Source: Geosiphon pyriformis (lineage: Eukaryota; Glomeromycota; Glomeromycetes; Archaeosporales; Geosiphonaceae). Taken from it: a stretch of DNA of 64,000 nt. The stretch covers positions 62,001 to 126,000 of the forward strand of contig JAAOMT010000151.1 in assembly GCA_016748015.1 (NCBI GenBank), written 5' to 3'. The notes under the pieces were generated by a model. That model was not told where the DNA came from and did no database searches. It saw only the letters and a list, made by a program, of their open reading frames with translations. Within the stretch, counting starts at the first letter, position 1; each line of letters starts with the position of its first letter. This document shows, piece by piece, positions 9,738 to 22,500 of the stretch. A program made the translations under genes and the position numbers.

Positions 9738-12700
9738 ATATAAATACAAAATGTTCTTCTTCCTCAGTAAACTTCTGACCTTAGTGTAGACTACACATGG
9801 AGTTATAACTGTTTCAATTAAATGTGCATGTGGTCTTAAAAATTTAGGTACCTCATATGTATTATCAGAGCTTTTGAATGAGATACCTCTCTCTTCCATT
9901 ATCTGCATGATGTTTGCTATAAGATTAACCTCTGGCTTAGATCATTTATTAGTGGAATATTCAAGTATACTATGAGCTAACTATCTTTGTGTTTACAAGT
10001 TGGCTAGTCTGATTTTTGTGGCCATTCCAGCAATATTATTACTGTTTAATCTAACTAACAAATCTGTGATCTTGCTTTTCACTTGTATATTATTAATTTT
10101 GAACAAGTTGTACAAAGATGAGTGATGCATGGCACTGGTTGGAAAATCTACTGAGAGTTTTACTTTTTTCTTTACAGTGGCTGAAATCTTTGAGATCCAT
10201 CTTTTAGCCTAACTGTTTGGAATATGGGTCAATTAAGATCTAAATTCTATTGTTGGACTGAGTACACTGTTGAAAATGTAAATCACCTGTTTTTCAGTAA
10301 TGTGTTTTTTTTTAATAACCCCATACACTACTTCAATGTCAGATCCTATCATATTCAGCACAGTTTCATTTTTTCTATCTGCTTTAATCCATACTCCCAA
10401 ATATTAAATGCATGTAGATGGATTCAGCAATTTCAAGATTTGTTTGTTTGGACTAAATTTTAGTGGCTTAACCAACACTGATTTTTTTTTAGAGAGTTTG
10501 ATCACCATTGTTTCAGTCTTATCTAAGTTGATCTTGATATCCACTATTCTAAAGAAAAAGCTGGCTGTGTTCAAAATACTCTGCATTTTTTGTCTTAAGT
10601 TAGCTATCTACACTGTGTTATTGACAAAGACAAGGTGGTTTACTGATGTCAGTAAAAATTGTGTGTCTGCTTGATTGTTCCACTTTTTTTATTCAGCTGT
10701 TAATTTGTATTCCTGGCTGTAATTAGTTTGTTTTATTTCACACAGTAAGAAGTCATAAAAGATCCTTCATATGATAAGTGAGCTTGTTTCCTCTTGATCT
10801 AGTCTATCTTGTACTTGATATTCATCACTTAACCCAAACTCAGTTATGATTCTATTGCTTCTGTTGTTGTGCATCAAGCCAAATAGCTTAGTAAACTTAT
10901 TGTTTATTTTGATCTTTTTTAGTGCAGCTTTTATGGATTTCCATCTCACTGAGTTGTATACTTTTTTCATGTTCTGAAATGTAAACCAAGCTTCATTACC
11001 AAATTCTTTTGTATGCTCAGCAACAGCATTAATCACATGAATTGGCACTGCTGTAGATATATTCTTTAAAACTGAGGTGTTGTAATCTTTTAGAACGTTG
11101 TAGAGCTCACATGCTTTTGATATTCTTGCAGTTAGAATCTTTGTTAAGATTTTTTTAGTACAGATCCTATCATTTTTAGCACAGTTTCATTTTTTTCATC
11201 TGCTCTAATTCATATTTCCAAATATTAGATGCATGTAGACGGATCCAGCAATTTCAAGATTTGTTTGTTTGGACCAAATTTTAATGGCTCAACCAACATT
11301 GATTTCCTTTCAGAGGGTCTGACCACTATTGTTTTAGTCTTATCTAAATTGATCTTGATATCTACTATTCTAAAGAAAAAGCTGGCTGTATCCAAAATAC
11401 TCTGCATTCCTTGTCTTGAGTTAGCTATTCACACTGTGTTATTGACAAAGGCAAAATGGTTTACTGATGCTAATAGAGATTGTGTGTCTGCTTGATTGTC
11501 TTACTTTTTCCATTCAGTTGTTAATTTGTATCCTTGACTATAATTGGCCTGTTTTACTTCACACAGTAAGAAGTTATAGAAAATTTTTTACATAATAGGT
11601 GAGCTTGTCTCTCCTTGATCCAGTCCATCTTGTACTTGATATTCATTACTTAACCCAAACTCAGTTATGATTCTATTGCTTCTATTGTTGTGCATCAAAC
11701 CAAATAGCTTAGTAAACCTATTGTTTATTTTGATTTTTTTTAGTGCAGCTTCTATGGGTTTCCATCCTACTGAGTTATATGCTTTTTTCATGTTCTGAAA
11801 TGTAAACCAAGCCTCATTACCAAATTCTCTTGTATGCTCAACAACAGCATTAATTACATGAATTAGTACTGTTGTGAATGTATTTTTTAAAACTGAGGTG
11901 TTGTAATCTTTTAGAACTTGTGAAGCTTACATGCTTTTAATATTCTTGCAATTAGAATCTTTGTTAAGATCTTTCTAGTGCTTTCAATAAGTGTGATCAG
12001 TCTGGTAATGTTAATATTGTCATCCTATTCTTTTGGCTTTGGAATCAATATGATTTGTGCTATTCTCCATTTCTTAGGCATGTTTGCTGCTTCTATGTAA
12101 GCATTAAGCAATATTCTCAGTTTGGACTTGGTATTAGGCCCAGCCTTCCTCTAAAGTTCAGTTTGTATGTTTGATGGGCCAGGGGCTTTGTTATGAGATG
12201 TGTAATTCAATATGTGTTTGAATTCCTCATTTGTTATTTCAGCTATTATACCATTAAAGACATAATCTAAAATGTTCTCAATTGGCTTAAATCTGTATTC
12301 TCAACTTTTCCATAGTTCAGGTTTAAGAATTTTTGTTCTAGTCTACTCTTGAGTTTTTTTGTTTACTAGCTTTTTGATTTTATCAAGATTATTATGAAAT
12401 TTGCCTTCTTTTATAACATAGTCCAGTACTATTCTTTGTCTTTTCTTGTTCAGAATGCTTTTAATCATTGCTTCTTTGCATAGCTTAAAGTTTTGTTGTT
12501 TTTTGATAATATTGTCCACTATTTGTCTTTGTTGTTGTAGCCTGATCCTGGTGCGCAATATAAATCTGTATTCTTTTTTGATGCTTAGTAATTCTATAAT
12601 AACCTTATTTTTTAGAAGAGTCATCAGATATGCATTAACTGTCTTAGGTTTCAATTGTTTCCATTTGGCCAACAGCTGCATAACATTGTTATTATGCATA

Positions 12701-13145
12701 TCTGTATTGTTTACTCTTATTTGTTTGATTATATTAGCAACAATCTTAACAAACTTGTGATCTAAGCATTTTTTCTTTGTGTATATAGATCAGACTTCCA
12801 CTTTCCTTTTTGGTAGACATTCAGCAGCTTGTAACACAGTCTCTTTGATTGTAAATTACATCTGATTTAGATTATTATTGCTGTTATCTATTGATTTTTT
12901 TTGTGCTTTATCTGTTAGTCAATCAGTTTCTCTTGCATAGATTTCCTATTGAACTTCAGATGTTTTTTTAACATTAATTATAGTTGTGCTACACTTCTTT
13001 CTTTCAGATCTAGATTTTTTAGTGCCTGTTAAGATTCTATCAGATCAGATATTTGTTACCACAGCTTTGTGATCAGTGCTAAATAATTTATTAATATCAA
13101 TTACCCCAATATTTGTAACCAGTAAGACTGTAACAACATTAGTAC
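9738..13145 (-). pseudogene. LINE A ORF2, central part: end of endonuclease and reverse transcriptase
   Basis: Read from 13145 downward, the segment begins with the last part of an AP-type endonuclease (STDHKAVV near 13070, the conserved Ser/Asp-His motif). A helical linker follows (12699-12343). The RT starts near 12250 with NKAPGPSNIQTEL and MPKKWRIAQIILIPKP, then MKKAYNSVGWKPIEAALKKI and the catalytic block, which reads FVNNTV where FADD or YxDD is usual, so both metal-binding Asp are Asn. An 821-bp part of the RT is present twice in tandem. Coding resumes across E1 into the RNase H segment. Many stops show it is not functional. Confidence 0.8.
10340..11981 (-). repeat. 821-bp tandem duplication inside the LINE A reverse transcriptase
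   Basis: Sequence 10340-11160 is repeated at 11161-11981. Landmarks keep a constant offset of 821: ATGCATGTAGATGGATTCAG at 10407 and ATGCATGTAGACGGATCCAG at 11228, and TAGAATCTTTGTTAAGAT at 11133 and 11954. Each copy encodes the segment from the block before the catalytic motif through FVNNTV and the downstream LDKT region. The copies differ by many substitutions, so the duplication is not recent. Confidence 0.9.
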
Positions 13146-13146
13146 T

Positions 13147-14770
13147 CTTTCTCTCCTAAATTTCATGACCACAACTAGAGCTAAGAATAAAAAAACTGCA
13201 AACAGTTTTTTTCCTATAATAACTAATAAAGTTTCAACACAAGAAGGTCTCTCTGTTATTGAAGCAGCTAAACAAAACATTCTGAAAACATTTTCTTTAA
13301 AAAATATTAGTGAAAAGCTGTTTTTAGCAGCTTTTAATTTATTTTTTTCTCCTTTGACTGGTAGTTTTTCTTTAGTCAAAGTTTTTTCAAAAAGACACAC
13401 TCAGGTTAATCTCAGTGTTGTTTCTACTACTTCAAAAAGTCCAAAGATTTTTAATAACAGACCAGTCAACAAGTTGGTTTTTTCTGCTTTCACTACTCCT
13501 ACTACTTCTGCTACTTCTGCTTCACAAATGGCCACAAAAACCAAAAATTCCAAAAAACATCAGCATGCAGTCACAACTGCTATGGTCACATCAAACCCCT
13601 TTGTGGTTCCAGATGAGATCTTGGATAAGATCTTCACAGCAACAGCCAGCCCTCTTCCTAATATGGATGGCAATAGTAGTGGCTCAACTTCTAATATGAA
13701 GCAAGATCAATCACTAGCTGTGTTGCCTAATGTGGTAATCTCTGGCAGATTTTCTCCTACCATGGAAGCAAAACAGTTTATCATTTCAGATAATCTTAAA
13801 GATTGAGCTAATCAGATGGAAATGGAATTATCTACTTCTCCTCTAGTTTTTGGTGTTGTTAATAGAAGTGTTTGGATAAATGTAAATGGTCAACAAAGGT
13901 TCTCTGGGTGGGTGGCCTCTACTCTTGTGCCTGATGCTACATTCAAGATTAAGATGGCCCTTCTTAATTCCTTGTTTCAGCTGCTGTCTGGTTGTATTGG
14001 GCTTAAGTCAGTTTCACGAAATGCTGTTAAGTTGTTCTGTGTGGAATTTGCATCTTAGAAGAATTTAACTGGTATTACCAAAGTGGCCATTGATAATAAG
14101 ATTTTTTTGACCACTTTTAAGATTGCACAATCTTCTAGTGTGGCCTCTGTTTTTTCTTCTTTTCTGTCAGTTGCACTGTGCAATATACCTTTGGGTACCT
14201 CTTCTAATGACATCAAAACTACTCTTGGCATTTTTGATGTTGTTATGTCTATTAAGTTAAAGCCTGCTGGCTTGTGGCAATATGCTGTGATTAATTTTAA
14301 GAACACTTTCTCTGCTGCTACCACTCTTTTTTACTGGTCTGTTTTGGTTAGAAAAGACAGTATTAGAATTTTTCCCATTACCAACCAAAAAGAGATTATC
14401 TTCTCAAGAGATGCTTTCAAAGCTAAGCTGGTCAATCTTCTATTTGGCTGCACTGCATTTAAAATAAGTGATCTGGTTTTCCAAGTTGGTAGCTGTACAT
14501 GTTTTATTCCCTGCTTCCCTGATTCCTATCAACATCAATGTTTTGCTGTGATAACTTTTGATTTTTTGGAATTTTTAAATACTGCTGTTTCAAAAACTAG
14601 TACTTTACATGATTGCTGCATTTGATGGAAAACTCCTGGATGTTGTTGCTACTACAGATGTCAAAGTTTGGATCATTTAGCTGGGTTCTATGCCTCTTTT
14701 TTCTTTGCCAAGTTAGACTTAGATATAGTATTTTGGCTTAATAATCTATTTTTTACCTTTTTTTTTTTTT
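13147..14770 (+). pseudogene. Opposite-strand LINE ORF1 fragment (5' part with zinc knuckle)
   Basis: One frame from ATG 13165 runs to about 14760 with stops at 13804, 14056 and 14623. The protein has a Ser/Thr-rich N-terminus, a TSNPFVVPDEILDKI block near residue 145, an RNA-binding-like middle (KLKPAGLWQYAVINF), then FEISD-type sequence and a remnant CCHC knuckle, CYYRCQSLDHLAG, whose last Cys is lost. This layout is that of ORF1 in LINEs of this genome type, but the subfamily differs from LINE A, M and P. It lies inverted within LINE A and ends in a T-rich tract near 14760 with no ORF2 attached. Retention of the 5' end without the 3' end is unusual for LINE copies. Confidence 0.75.
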
Positions 14771-15552
14771 CTGAAATGCAACTTTGCTGTTAAATAACTA
14801 TCATGTCTTTTTTTTTTCTACTATTACTCTAAGTTTGACAGCTACTATACTTAGCAGTTTGGCCATTTTATTAATCTGTTGTTTTAACTCATCAATTTCA
14901 GTCTTCTATGATTGGTTGACTTCTATTTTTGGTTGGTTTTTTCTATTGTTTACTTGTAGACCAGGTCTTTGAAATCTGTTTAGATTTGTGTTTTTCAGAT
15001 TATGGAGCAGTTTGAGTACAGCCATTTTGGCATATGATCTTCTACCAAAAACCTTGATGGTTTTTTCTAAAACATTTCTCCTAATATACAGCTTTGCCAC
15101 TCTAATATTGTTGGTAACTTTCTTGGTATTTCTCTCTTTTTTCTTATGTAAAGTTGGACATTTGGAAACCAAATGCTCTATCTGGTAACAAAAGTGGCAC
15201 TTTTTGGCATCAGTAAGCATTTAGTAAACCAGTGTGTTTCTAATTACAAAGGGCTTTTTAGTAGCATTGTTGCAATTAGCTTTACTGTCAAATTCTATGT
15301 AAATACAGCCCATCTTTGTGTAATTTTTGCTAATTTTTGGAATAAAGCAAGATCAGGCTTTAATCAAATTTAAAGTAATGCTCAAATAGTGAGCAGTACA
15401 GTTTTGTGGTAAACTTATTAGTTTAGCTTTCCAGGTTTTTCTTTGCTCAATTACTTTTTGGATTCCAATTATTGAGTAAATCTTAACTGTATCTTTTCTG
15501 ACTATAATTGACTATTGGTTTACAGCTCTGATTGTCTCTTCTTGGTTGTTAT
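14770..15552 (-). pseudogene. LINE A ORF1, C-terminal half with CCHC knuckle
   Basis: On the minus strand the segment encodes a CCHC motif, CHFCYQIEHLVSKC (near 15195), followed by a basic KKKERNTKK stretch, RRSYAKMAV and a coiled segment that ends near 14780. Upstream, between 15552 and 15220, the frame shows VRKDTVKIYSIIG and related RNA-binding-domain sequence. This matches the second half of a LINE ORF1, an RNA-binding protein that coats the element transcript. It continues on the far side of the solo LTR. Roughly 0.8 kb expected between this end and the endonuclease tail at 13145, by comparison with LINE M, is missing. Confidence 0.7.
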
Positions 15553-16231
15553 TGTTATGGTTGAAACTTATACTTCTTATTAATTATTACATGTATTAGC
15601 CACTGATGTTATATAAATTAGCCACTCTATTTTTAGAAAGTGATCATTAACCTGATTATTGATCTGATTATTAACCTAATCATTAATCTGATTATTGACC
15701 ATTTTTGACAGCTATATAAACAATGAATTTCTTAGCTGTAGAAAAGCATATAGAAATCAAGGAAATAAAATAAATAAAATAACAACTTTCATTTCAATCA
15801 TTCTCTTATTGCTAATTTCCCTTTTTTCTGTCTTCAAGTATCCAAATATCTTGGAATAAAAGATCACTTGTTGGTTATTTCCTATTCTTTTCTTGAAATG
15901 TGTAATTATAGCATTTGAAGATTATTGAATAAAATGTGACTGAAGAGTACATCTGATACCTGATATTGAATTCTAAGAGTGTTGACATAAGGCATAGAAT
16001 TATATCAGACATAATTATTTGTTGACAATACAGACTATTCTTCTACCTTCAGATTTCCTGGTTATCCTTAAAAAGTACAGTGACTAAGATATTTTATAAG
16101 ACTAATCTCACACATTGAATTCATACTTATTCAATTCGCTCTTTGAAGTTGAAATCTTTTTGATTATTTTTATTACTTTACAATCTTGTTCTCTCTTGCT
16201 ATCTATTAACTTGTTACTCCAATCCATAATA
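15553..16231 (+). mobile_element. Solo LTR of family G
   Basis: The sequence starts TGTTATGGTTGAAAC and ends AATCCATAATA (a one-base variant of the usual CCATAACA). It is flanked by TTAT at 15549-15552 and 16232-16235. There is no internal region, so it probably arose by recombination between the two LTRs of a full element. It has four 12-bp units (15648-15695) and TATATAAA at 15713-15720. It interrupts LINE A ORF1. Confidence 0.92.
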
Positions 16232-17307
16232 TTATATTCAACCACTGCTGATTGCTATTTTCTAGCCACTTTATTTGGACTTTTTTTATCTTACCAAATT
16301 TTTTCATGGCAGCCTCCACTTCTCTGTCTAAAATGCTTAAGAAGATATCTTTTACTAGAACTTTCTTTTGACCAGCCATCTGGTTGGTAATGTCATTAGT
16401 AGTCATTAAAAATGATTCAATTTTCTTACTTGCTAGTATTTCTCTGGCTTAATCTTTTTCTGCTACTTGAGAGAAATTCACTTGAATTTCTTGGGTTTTC
16501 ATCATTATAGTCTTCAAAAAGTAACTAACATCCTCCAAAAAATTGTAAATCCACCTCACTTTCTTTTTTATGATTTTTTCCAATATATCTAATACCTGCA
16601 CAAAAAACACATGTTTTTTGGTTTCATAGACTACAGTTTTCTATCTTTTTTTATGGTTTGGTTCTATAAACATAAGTTTTTTGCCAAGTAATTTACTACT
16701 ATATTGGTCTGAACTTGGACTTGCCATTCTGCTTAATAGATCCAATTCAGAGTCTTTTATGTTTTTATAGTGTTATTCAGATCAGCTTTATCTTTGATTG
16801 TGACAAATGGATTGTCTATTTGCTTCTCAATTTCCAACACAGAATTTCTACTGTTGATTTTGTCCAAAATATTAGGGTTGTATTTTCTCAGAGCTGTTTC
16901 TATTTGTGCAGCTCTTTTACTGTTTTCTTTAGATGCTTTTGATAGTTTATCTATTTTTTTTAGGGACTTTGAGGCCTTATTTTCACTAGTTTAAGCTTAT
17001 TTAGAATTTGTTGCTATTTCTACCTTTGTTAAACATTGGTTATAAGACAAAGTTGTTGGTTTGAACAGTTGTGTTTTTGAATAAATCTTCTTTAATTACT
17101 TGGTTGAATCTTTTAGTTAGACTTTTTACACTTATTTTTCCAATGTGTCTGTATTTTTTGTTAGTTTTTTTCTCCAGTTTGTTGGCTGTTGTTGGAAAAA
17201 AGTTTGCTGTTTATTTATGTGAAGTTGTTTTTTTTGATGTGTTAGCTATTTTAAAAGATATATTATCTTTACTATTGTATTTATACTCTTAAATGGTCTG
17301 TTGACAG
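16232..17307 (-). pseudogene. LINE A ORF1, N-terminal half
   Basis: Read from 17307 downward, this piece encodes a basic, Lys-rich region (KSLTKRFNQVIKEDLF near 17110), then a Lys/Ser/Ala stretch, an EIEKQIDNPFVTIKDKAD block near 16800 resembling the NPFVV block of other LINE ORF1 proteins here, and near 16400-16240 a segment VAMKKFGKIKKVQIKWLE-like that resembles an RRM strand. It joins the C-terminal half across the solo LTR. Stops are scattered throughout. Assignment rests on collinearity and the shared blocks. Confidence 0.6.
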
Positions 17308-17951
17308 TGTTATGGTTGAAATCCATAATTTTTATTAGTTATCACATGTATTAGCCACTAATGTCATATAATTAGCCACTCTATTTTTAGATAGTAATCA
17401 TTGACTGGATTAATGACCTGACTATTGACCACTTTCATTAGCTATATAAGCGATAAGTCTCTTAGCTGTAAAAAGTCATTTCTTAGACAAGAATCAAATA
17501 AATAAAAATAACAACTTTCATCTCAATCACTCTCTTATCGCTAATTTCTCTTTTCTTACCTTTAAGTATCCAAACATCTTAGGATAAAAGATTACTTGTT
17601 GGTCTTTTCCTGTTTGAATAATTGTAGTATTTGAAGACTATTTGTATAAACATGACTGAAGAGCACAAGTTGATACCTGATATTGAATTCTAAGAGTGCC
17701 GACATGAAGGCATAGAATTAATACCAGTGGTGATCAATTGTTGACAGTACAGACTATCTTTCTACCTTCAGATTCCCTTGTTACCTTTTGAAAAGAATAG
17801 CAACTGAGATATTTTATAAGACTGATCTCGCACATTAAATCTATACTTATTCAATTCGCTCATTGAAGTTGAATCCCCTTTGATTATTTTCATCATCCTA
17901 CAATCTTGTTCTCCCTTGCTATCCATTAGCTTGTTACTTCAACCTGTAACA
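17308..17951 (+). repeat. 5' LTR of E2
   Basis: It begins TGTTATGGTTGAAATCC and ends CAACCTGTAACA. It belongs to a slightly different LTR variant than E1: only two 12-bp units (17402-17425), TATATAAG at 17443-17450, and CATTAGC rather than TGACAGC before the TATA box. Confidence 0.92.
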
Positions 17952-17957
17952 TAAAAG

Positions 17958-17974
17958 TGGTGCTCCCTGTGAGG
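17958..17974 (+). other. Primer-binding site of E2
   Basis: TGGTGCTCCCTGTGAGG lies six bases after the LTR end. It would pair with a tRNA ending CCTCACAGGGAGCACCA. The TGG start and position support a minus-strand primer-binding site; the tRNA is not identified. The DU family uses a site starting with the same eight bases. Confidence 0.8.
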
Positions 17975-18003
17975 TTGTTAAAATTCACTTATTTTTTCAT
18001 TGT

Positions 18004-19545
18004 ATGGGTAATTACTTATATCTGCCACAGCAATCAGAAGAACACTTTGCAGCACACAACAGAAACAACCTAGATTTTATTGAACTTAATTCTCTGCCCT
18101 CCTGCTTGATCTGCTTTCTTATTGAAGAACAATTCAGCAGACAATTTCAAGACTTTTGAAACTAGTTCCTGAATGAGCATTCAGCTGAAATCTACACAAC
18201 TTATACAACCTATTACTTTAATCAAGCTTATTTTGAAGATAACTTTGAAGAAAAAAACAACAGTATCAATCAGCTCTTATATTCTACAATCTTTGAACAA
18301 AAGCCCCCTGATTTTAAATATCTGAATTATCAAATTCACATTTGGATTGCTGCCCATCAATCAACAGTAACTTCCCTTAAAACAAAAGAAAAAAGCTACC
18401 AAACAGCTCTTATTTTTGATTACTTCTTAAGTGAATCAGAGCACTCCACACAAACAGTAACTCCTGAACCAATGGTCCAAGATCCAATACAAGTAAACAT
18501 TCTGGCCGTCCTCCAAGACATACAAACTGCTTTGGGATGAAGAAACAACACCCCACTACTCCTATTCAGAGGTGATACCCAAGATCCAATTGAATGGTTG
18601 GACAATTTTGAAAGAGCAGCCACTGCAAACCAGTATAATGATGAATACAAGTTCCAAATTGTTGGTGGTTACCTCTAAGGCTCCTCTGCTACCTGGTTTT
18701 TACAAGAAACCAATGTTGGTGCTCAACAAAGAATTGTTAGATAAACCCCAGCAAATATTGGAGAAAACAACACCTTTTTCACTATCCAGTTTGAAAACAA
18801 ATTCAGAACCTCCATCTTAATATTCAAATGGCGTATGGAATTAGAAAAAAGAATCCAAAGTCCTGGTGAAATTGTGACTGAATATGCCAAAACAATCAGA
18901 AAACTCATCAAGCATATAGACTTTGGTAAAAACTGAACTGAAAAGCAAAAAATCCACTCCTTCACAAAAGGATTGAGAACTGATTTATCGTATGCTCTTT
19001 GGCCTCTCTTGGCTTTAAAAAATAATCCCACCATGGATATGGCCATTGAACTCGTCCAAAGAATTGAAAACAATCAAAAAATGCATTTGGGATCCACACT
19101 TCCAGTTTTTGCTTCTGTTCTTGTTATGGCTCCTACTTTTTAAATGGCCACTACTTCTTTTGCTGTCCAAACCCAAGACCCAAATGAACAATTGATAGAT
19201 AAACTCACAGGTAATCTTGCCTGGTTATTAGAACCATTGGCACAAGCAATCAGAAATAACCAGCAATCACCAAGACCTAGATATGAATTTCGTTTTAACC
19301 AGCCTCAGCAACCTCTCTATTAAAGACAGCAAAATCGTGGCCCACCTGTGTGCTATCATTGTGGATTAATTGGACATTATTTAAGAGATTGTAACAATCC
19401 TTCACTGCCTTCTCCAGCTCCCAAAAACAATGACAACCAAAACAACAGACCCAATAACAACAACAATGTCCCCAATCAAAGACCCAATCATGCCAACATT
19501 AATTTCTTTGGAGAGGATCCCCTAGTTGAAGCCACTGTTTATTAG
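18004..19545 (+). pseudogene. Gag of E2
   Basis: A single frame from ATG 18004 to TAG 19543-19545 encodes MGNYLYLPQQSEEHF onward and ends with a well-formed zinc knuckle CYHCGLIGHYLRDC (His present, unlike E1) followed by an Asn/Pro-rich tail. Several in-frame stops occur before the knuckle, among them two close together near 18157-18166, most at sites where E1 has Trp or Gln. Length and order match E1 gag. The capsid-like block LFRGDTQDPIEWLDNFERA lies about 190 residues in. It would package element RNA if repaired by recombination with other copies, but this copy itself is broken. Confidence 0.85.
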
Positions 19546-22500
19546 TCTTTAAACTGGTAGGTGCACCTCCAAAAGGTAAGAGTGCAAGCCAACCAAAAGA
19601 AAACTCCTTTTATGCTTTTAACTTAACTGATGATGACCATGACATGAATGAACTAGCAATCAACACCTCAGAACCAACCAGAAAAAAGAAGAAAGCCAAG
19701 GTTGATTTCGTTTTAGACCCCAACAAAGCCTCAACTTCTGCTGCTGATAACAATGAGCCACCAAAGGCTAAAGTTTTTAAGAATTCTCCAAAGTTGGAAC
19801 CCCCAGAAATTGTACAAAAATCTGGACCCTATTCTGTTGTCAAAGATCTCATGAAAACCCCAGCACATATTACTTTTGGCCAGGTAATGACCCACTCACA
19901 GTTCAGAAAGAATCTTCGCAAATCCTTGATTCCAAAGAAGAAAACACCAAAAACCAACAAGTGCTCTTGCCAAGTTGGACTTGCTGACAACAGCAATATC
20001 ACTCCTCTGATTTGTAAAGCCCAAGTGGCTGGATACTTTATTGATTTAATTCTGAACAGTGGATCATTTGTTAGTGTCATTGCCAAACATTTCTTGAAAG
20101 CAATTGATAGAAAGATTAATGAACCTTCCATTAGACCAATAACCAATGTACATGGTGACAAAAAGAAAAGACTGGGTATTGCCAAAGCTGTTTCTGTCTG
20201 CATCAATGAAATCAGCATTGAAACTGACATAGAAGTTTCTAAAGCCAAGGAATACACCATTATTGTTGGCAATGAATGGCTCAAAAAAGCAAAAGCTTTG
20301 CTTGATTATGAACTTTGTGAATTAACCATCAGATGTGGTGAGAAATCCATTGTGGTTAAGTGTCGCCATTAGACAACTTCCCCAGTACCCAAACAAAACC
20401 AAAAAGAAGAACAATCAAATGAATCAGATGATGAAAAAAGCGATGAAGAAGAAGAACAAGAAGAGCAAGAAGAAACTGCTGAACTCGCCTATACCACTTT
20501 CACTAGTAATGGCAAACTACTGGACAATGTTAAAGCAGACAAAGAAGAAATCATTATAAATGGCAAGCTGATCTGCTGGCCTTATTATAATATTCTTAAA
20601 AGAACCTTTGAAAAAAAACCTGGCAAGAAAGCCAAATACAGTTTTTGGTGGCATGGTCCTTGTGCCCAGTGTTGGTGCAACAAACCTTTGTATTCTCTAA
20701 GTGATGAATGCAAATCATGCCTGATTTATTACAGAGATTGGGAATCAATCAGTTTGATATCCAGAGAAGAATTGAAAGAAGTACAGAAGTCCTTTGAAAA
20801 TGAACCATCTGAGATCCAATTACTAGTTGTGAAACAAAAAAAACCCTCCTCAGAAGAAAGAAAAATAGACATTGGCTAAAAATAGCCCAGTTATCTCCAA
20901 AAAAGATGATACCTCTGGACGTATCCATATAATACAACACACTATTACCACCAGAGAAACTCAACCCATCTATTTGAAACTTTATCAATCCAATTGGTGC
21001 AATGATGAGTTTATCAAGAAAGAAATAAACCGGATGAAAGAACTTGGATTCATACAAAAAACCAAGAGTAAATGGGCTTTCCCAGTTGTAGTGGTATCCA
21101 AGAAAGGTAGAACACTACACTTTTGTGTTGACTACTGCCAATTAAATGCCATCACTGAAAGAGACATGTACCCACTTTCCAAAATTGATGTAATGTTAGA
21201 CCAATTCAAAGATGCTGCTTTCTTCTCAACCATTGACTTAACTGCTGAATTCTGACAAGTAGAGATGGATCCAGAAAGCAGAAAAAAAACTGACTTCATT
21301 ACCAAGTATGGCACCTATGAATTCACAGTCATGCTTTTTGGTCTCACCAATGCCCCTCTCACCTTTCAATGCTTAATAGATAAAGTATTTAAATCAGTCA
21401 AGGAAAACTTTGTTCTAGTCTATTTGGACGACATAATAATATACTTAAAAACCTGGGATGAACACCTGGAACATTTGCAAAAGGTTTTTGATTTCCTCAG
21501 AAATGCTGGCCTCAAGATCAACCTAATCAAATCTTTCTTTGGAAAACAATCCACCCAGTTCTTTGGTCATCTTATTACAAAAGATGGAATCTTTTCTGAC
21601 CCAGCCAAAGTTGAAAAAGTCCAAAACATCAAACAACCAATGAACATTCATAAACTATGCTTTTTTCTTGGTTTGGCCTCTTATTATTGCAAATTTGTCA
21701 AGAATTTCTCTAAAATCGTCTCTCCTCTCAATCAGCTACTCAGGAAAAATATCAATTACCATTGGGGAACACATCAGCAAAAAGCCTTTGAAACTTTAAA
21801 AGAAAAACTGGTTACAGAACTCATCCTCAAGCAACCTAATCTAGATCGACTCTTTATCTTCCACACTGATACATCTGGCTTTAGACTTGGTGCTGTTCTT
21901 TCCCAGAAAGATGAAGATGGCAAAGAACATGCCATAGCCTATGCCAGTAGAACTTTTTCTCCAGCAGAACAGAACTATTCAGTCACTAAACAAGAATGCT
22001 TAGCAGTAGTATGGTCCACCAGTTACTGGAGTAAGTATTTTCTTGGTGTGAAGTTTTTGGTGGTAACAGATCACCAAGCTTTGGTTTGGCTGCACAACAA
22101 AAAAAGGCTAGAACACAAACGGATAACTTGCTGAATACTCCACTTGGATGAATTTGACTATAATATTCAACATTGCAAAGAAGCTAATCATCAAAACGCC
22201 AATGCTTTTTTCAGACTTATTATCCAGTGACAAAACAACTCTCTCAAACCAAACCAACTTAATTATTAGTAATTCCTTCTTTTTGACAAACATGATAATG
22301 GACTTGGACAACTACTCTGCCTTAATGGAATTTTTGGGTAAAGAACAATACCCACCGAAATACACACGACAACAAAGAGAACATTTGTTCAAACAATCAA
22401 ATTTCTATTTGATTTGTCAGAACCAACTTTATAAAAGAAAAAGAAAAGATCCTGACCGCTCCCAGAGAGTCATCAGATTTGAAGAAAGAGAAATTGTGAT

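Noticed and set aside
17958-17974. Naming the primer tRNA
   Set aside because: The complement gives only the tRNA 3' end, and no tRNA gene of the organism is in the window for comparison.
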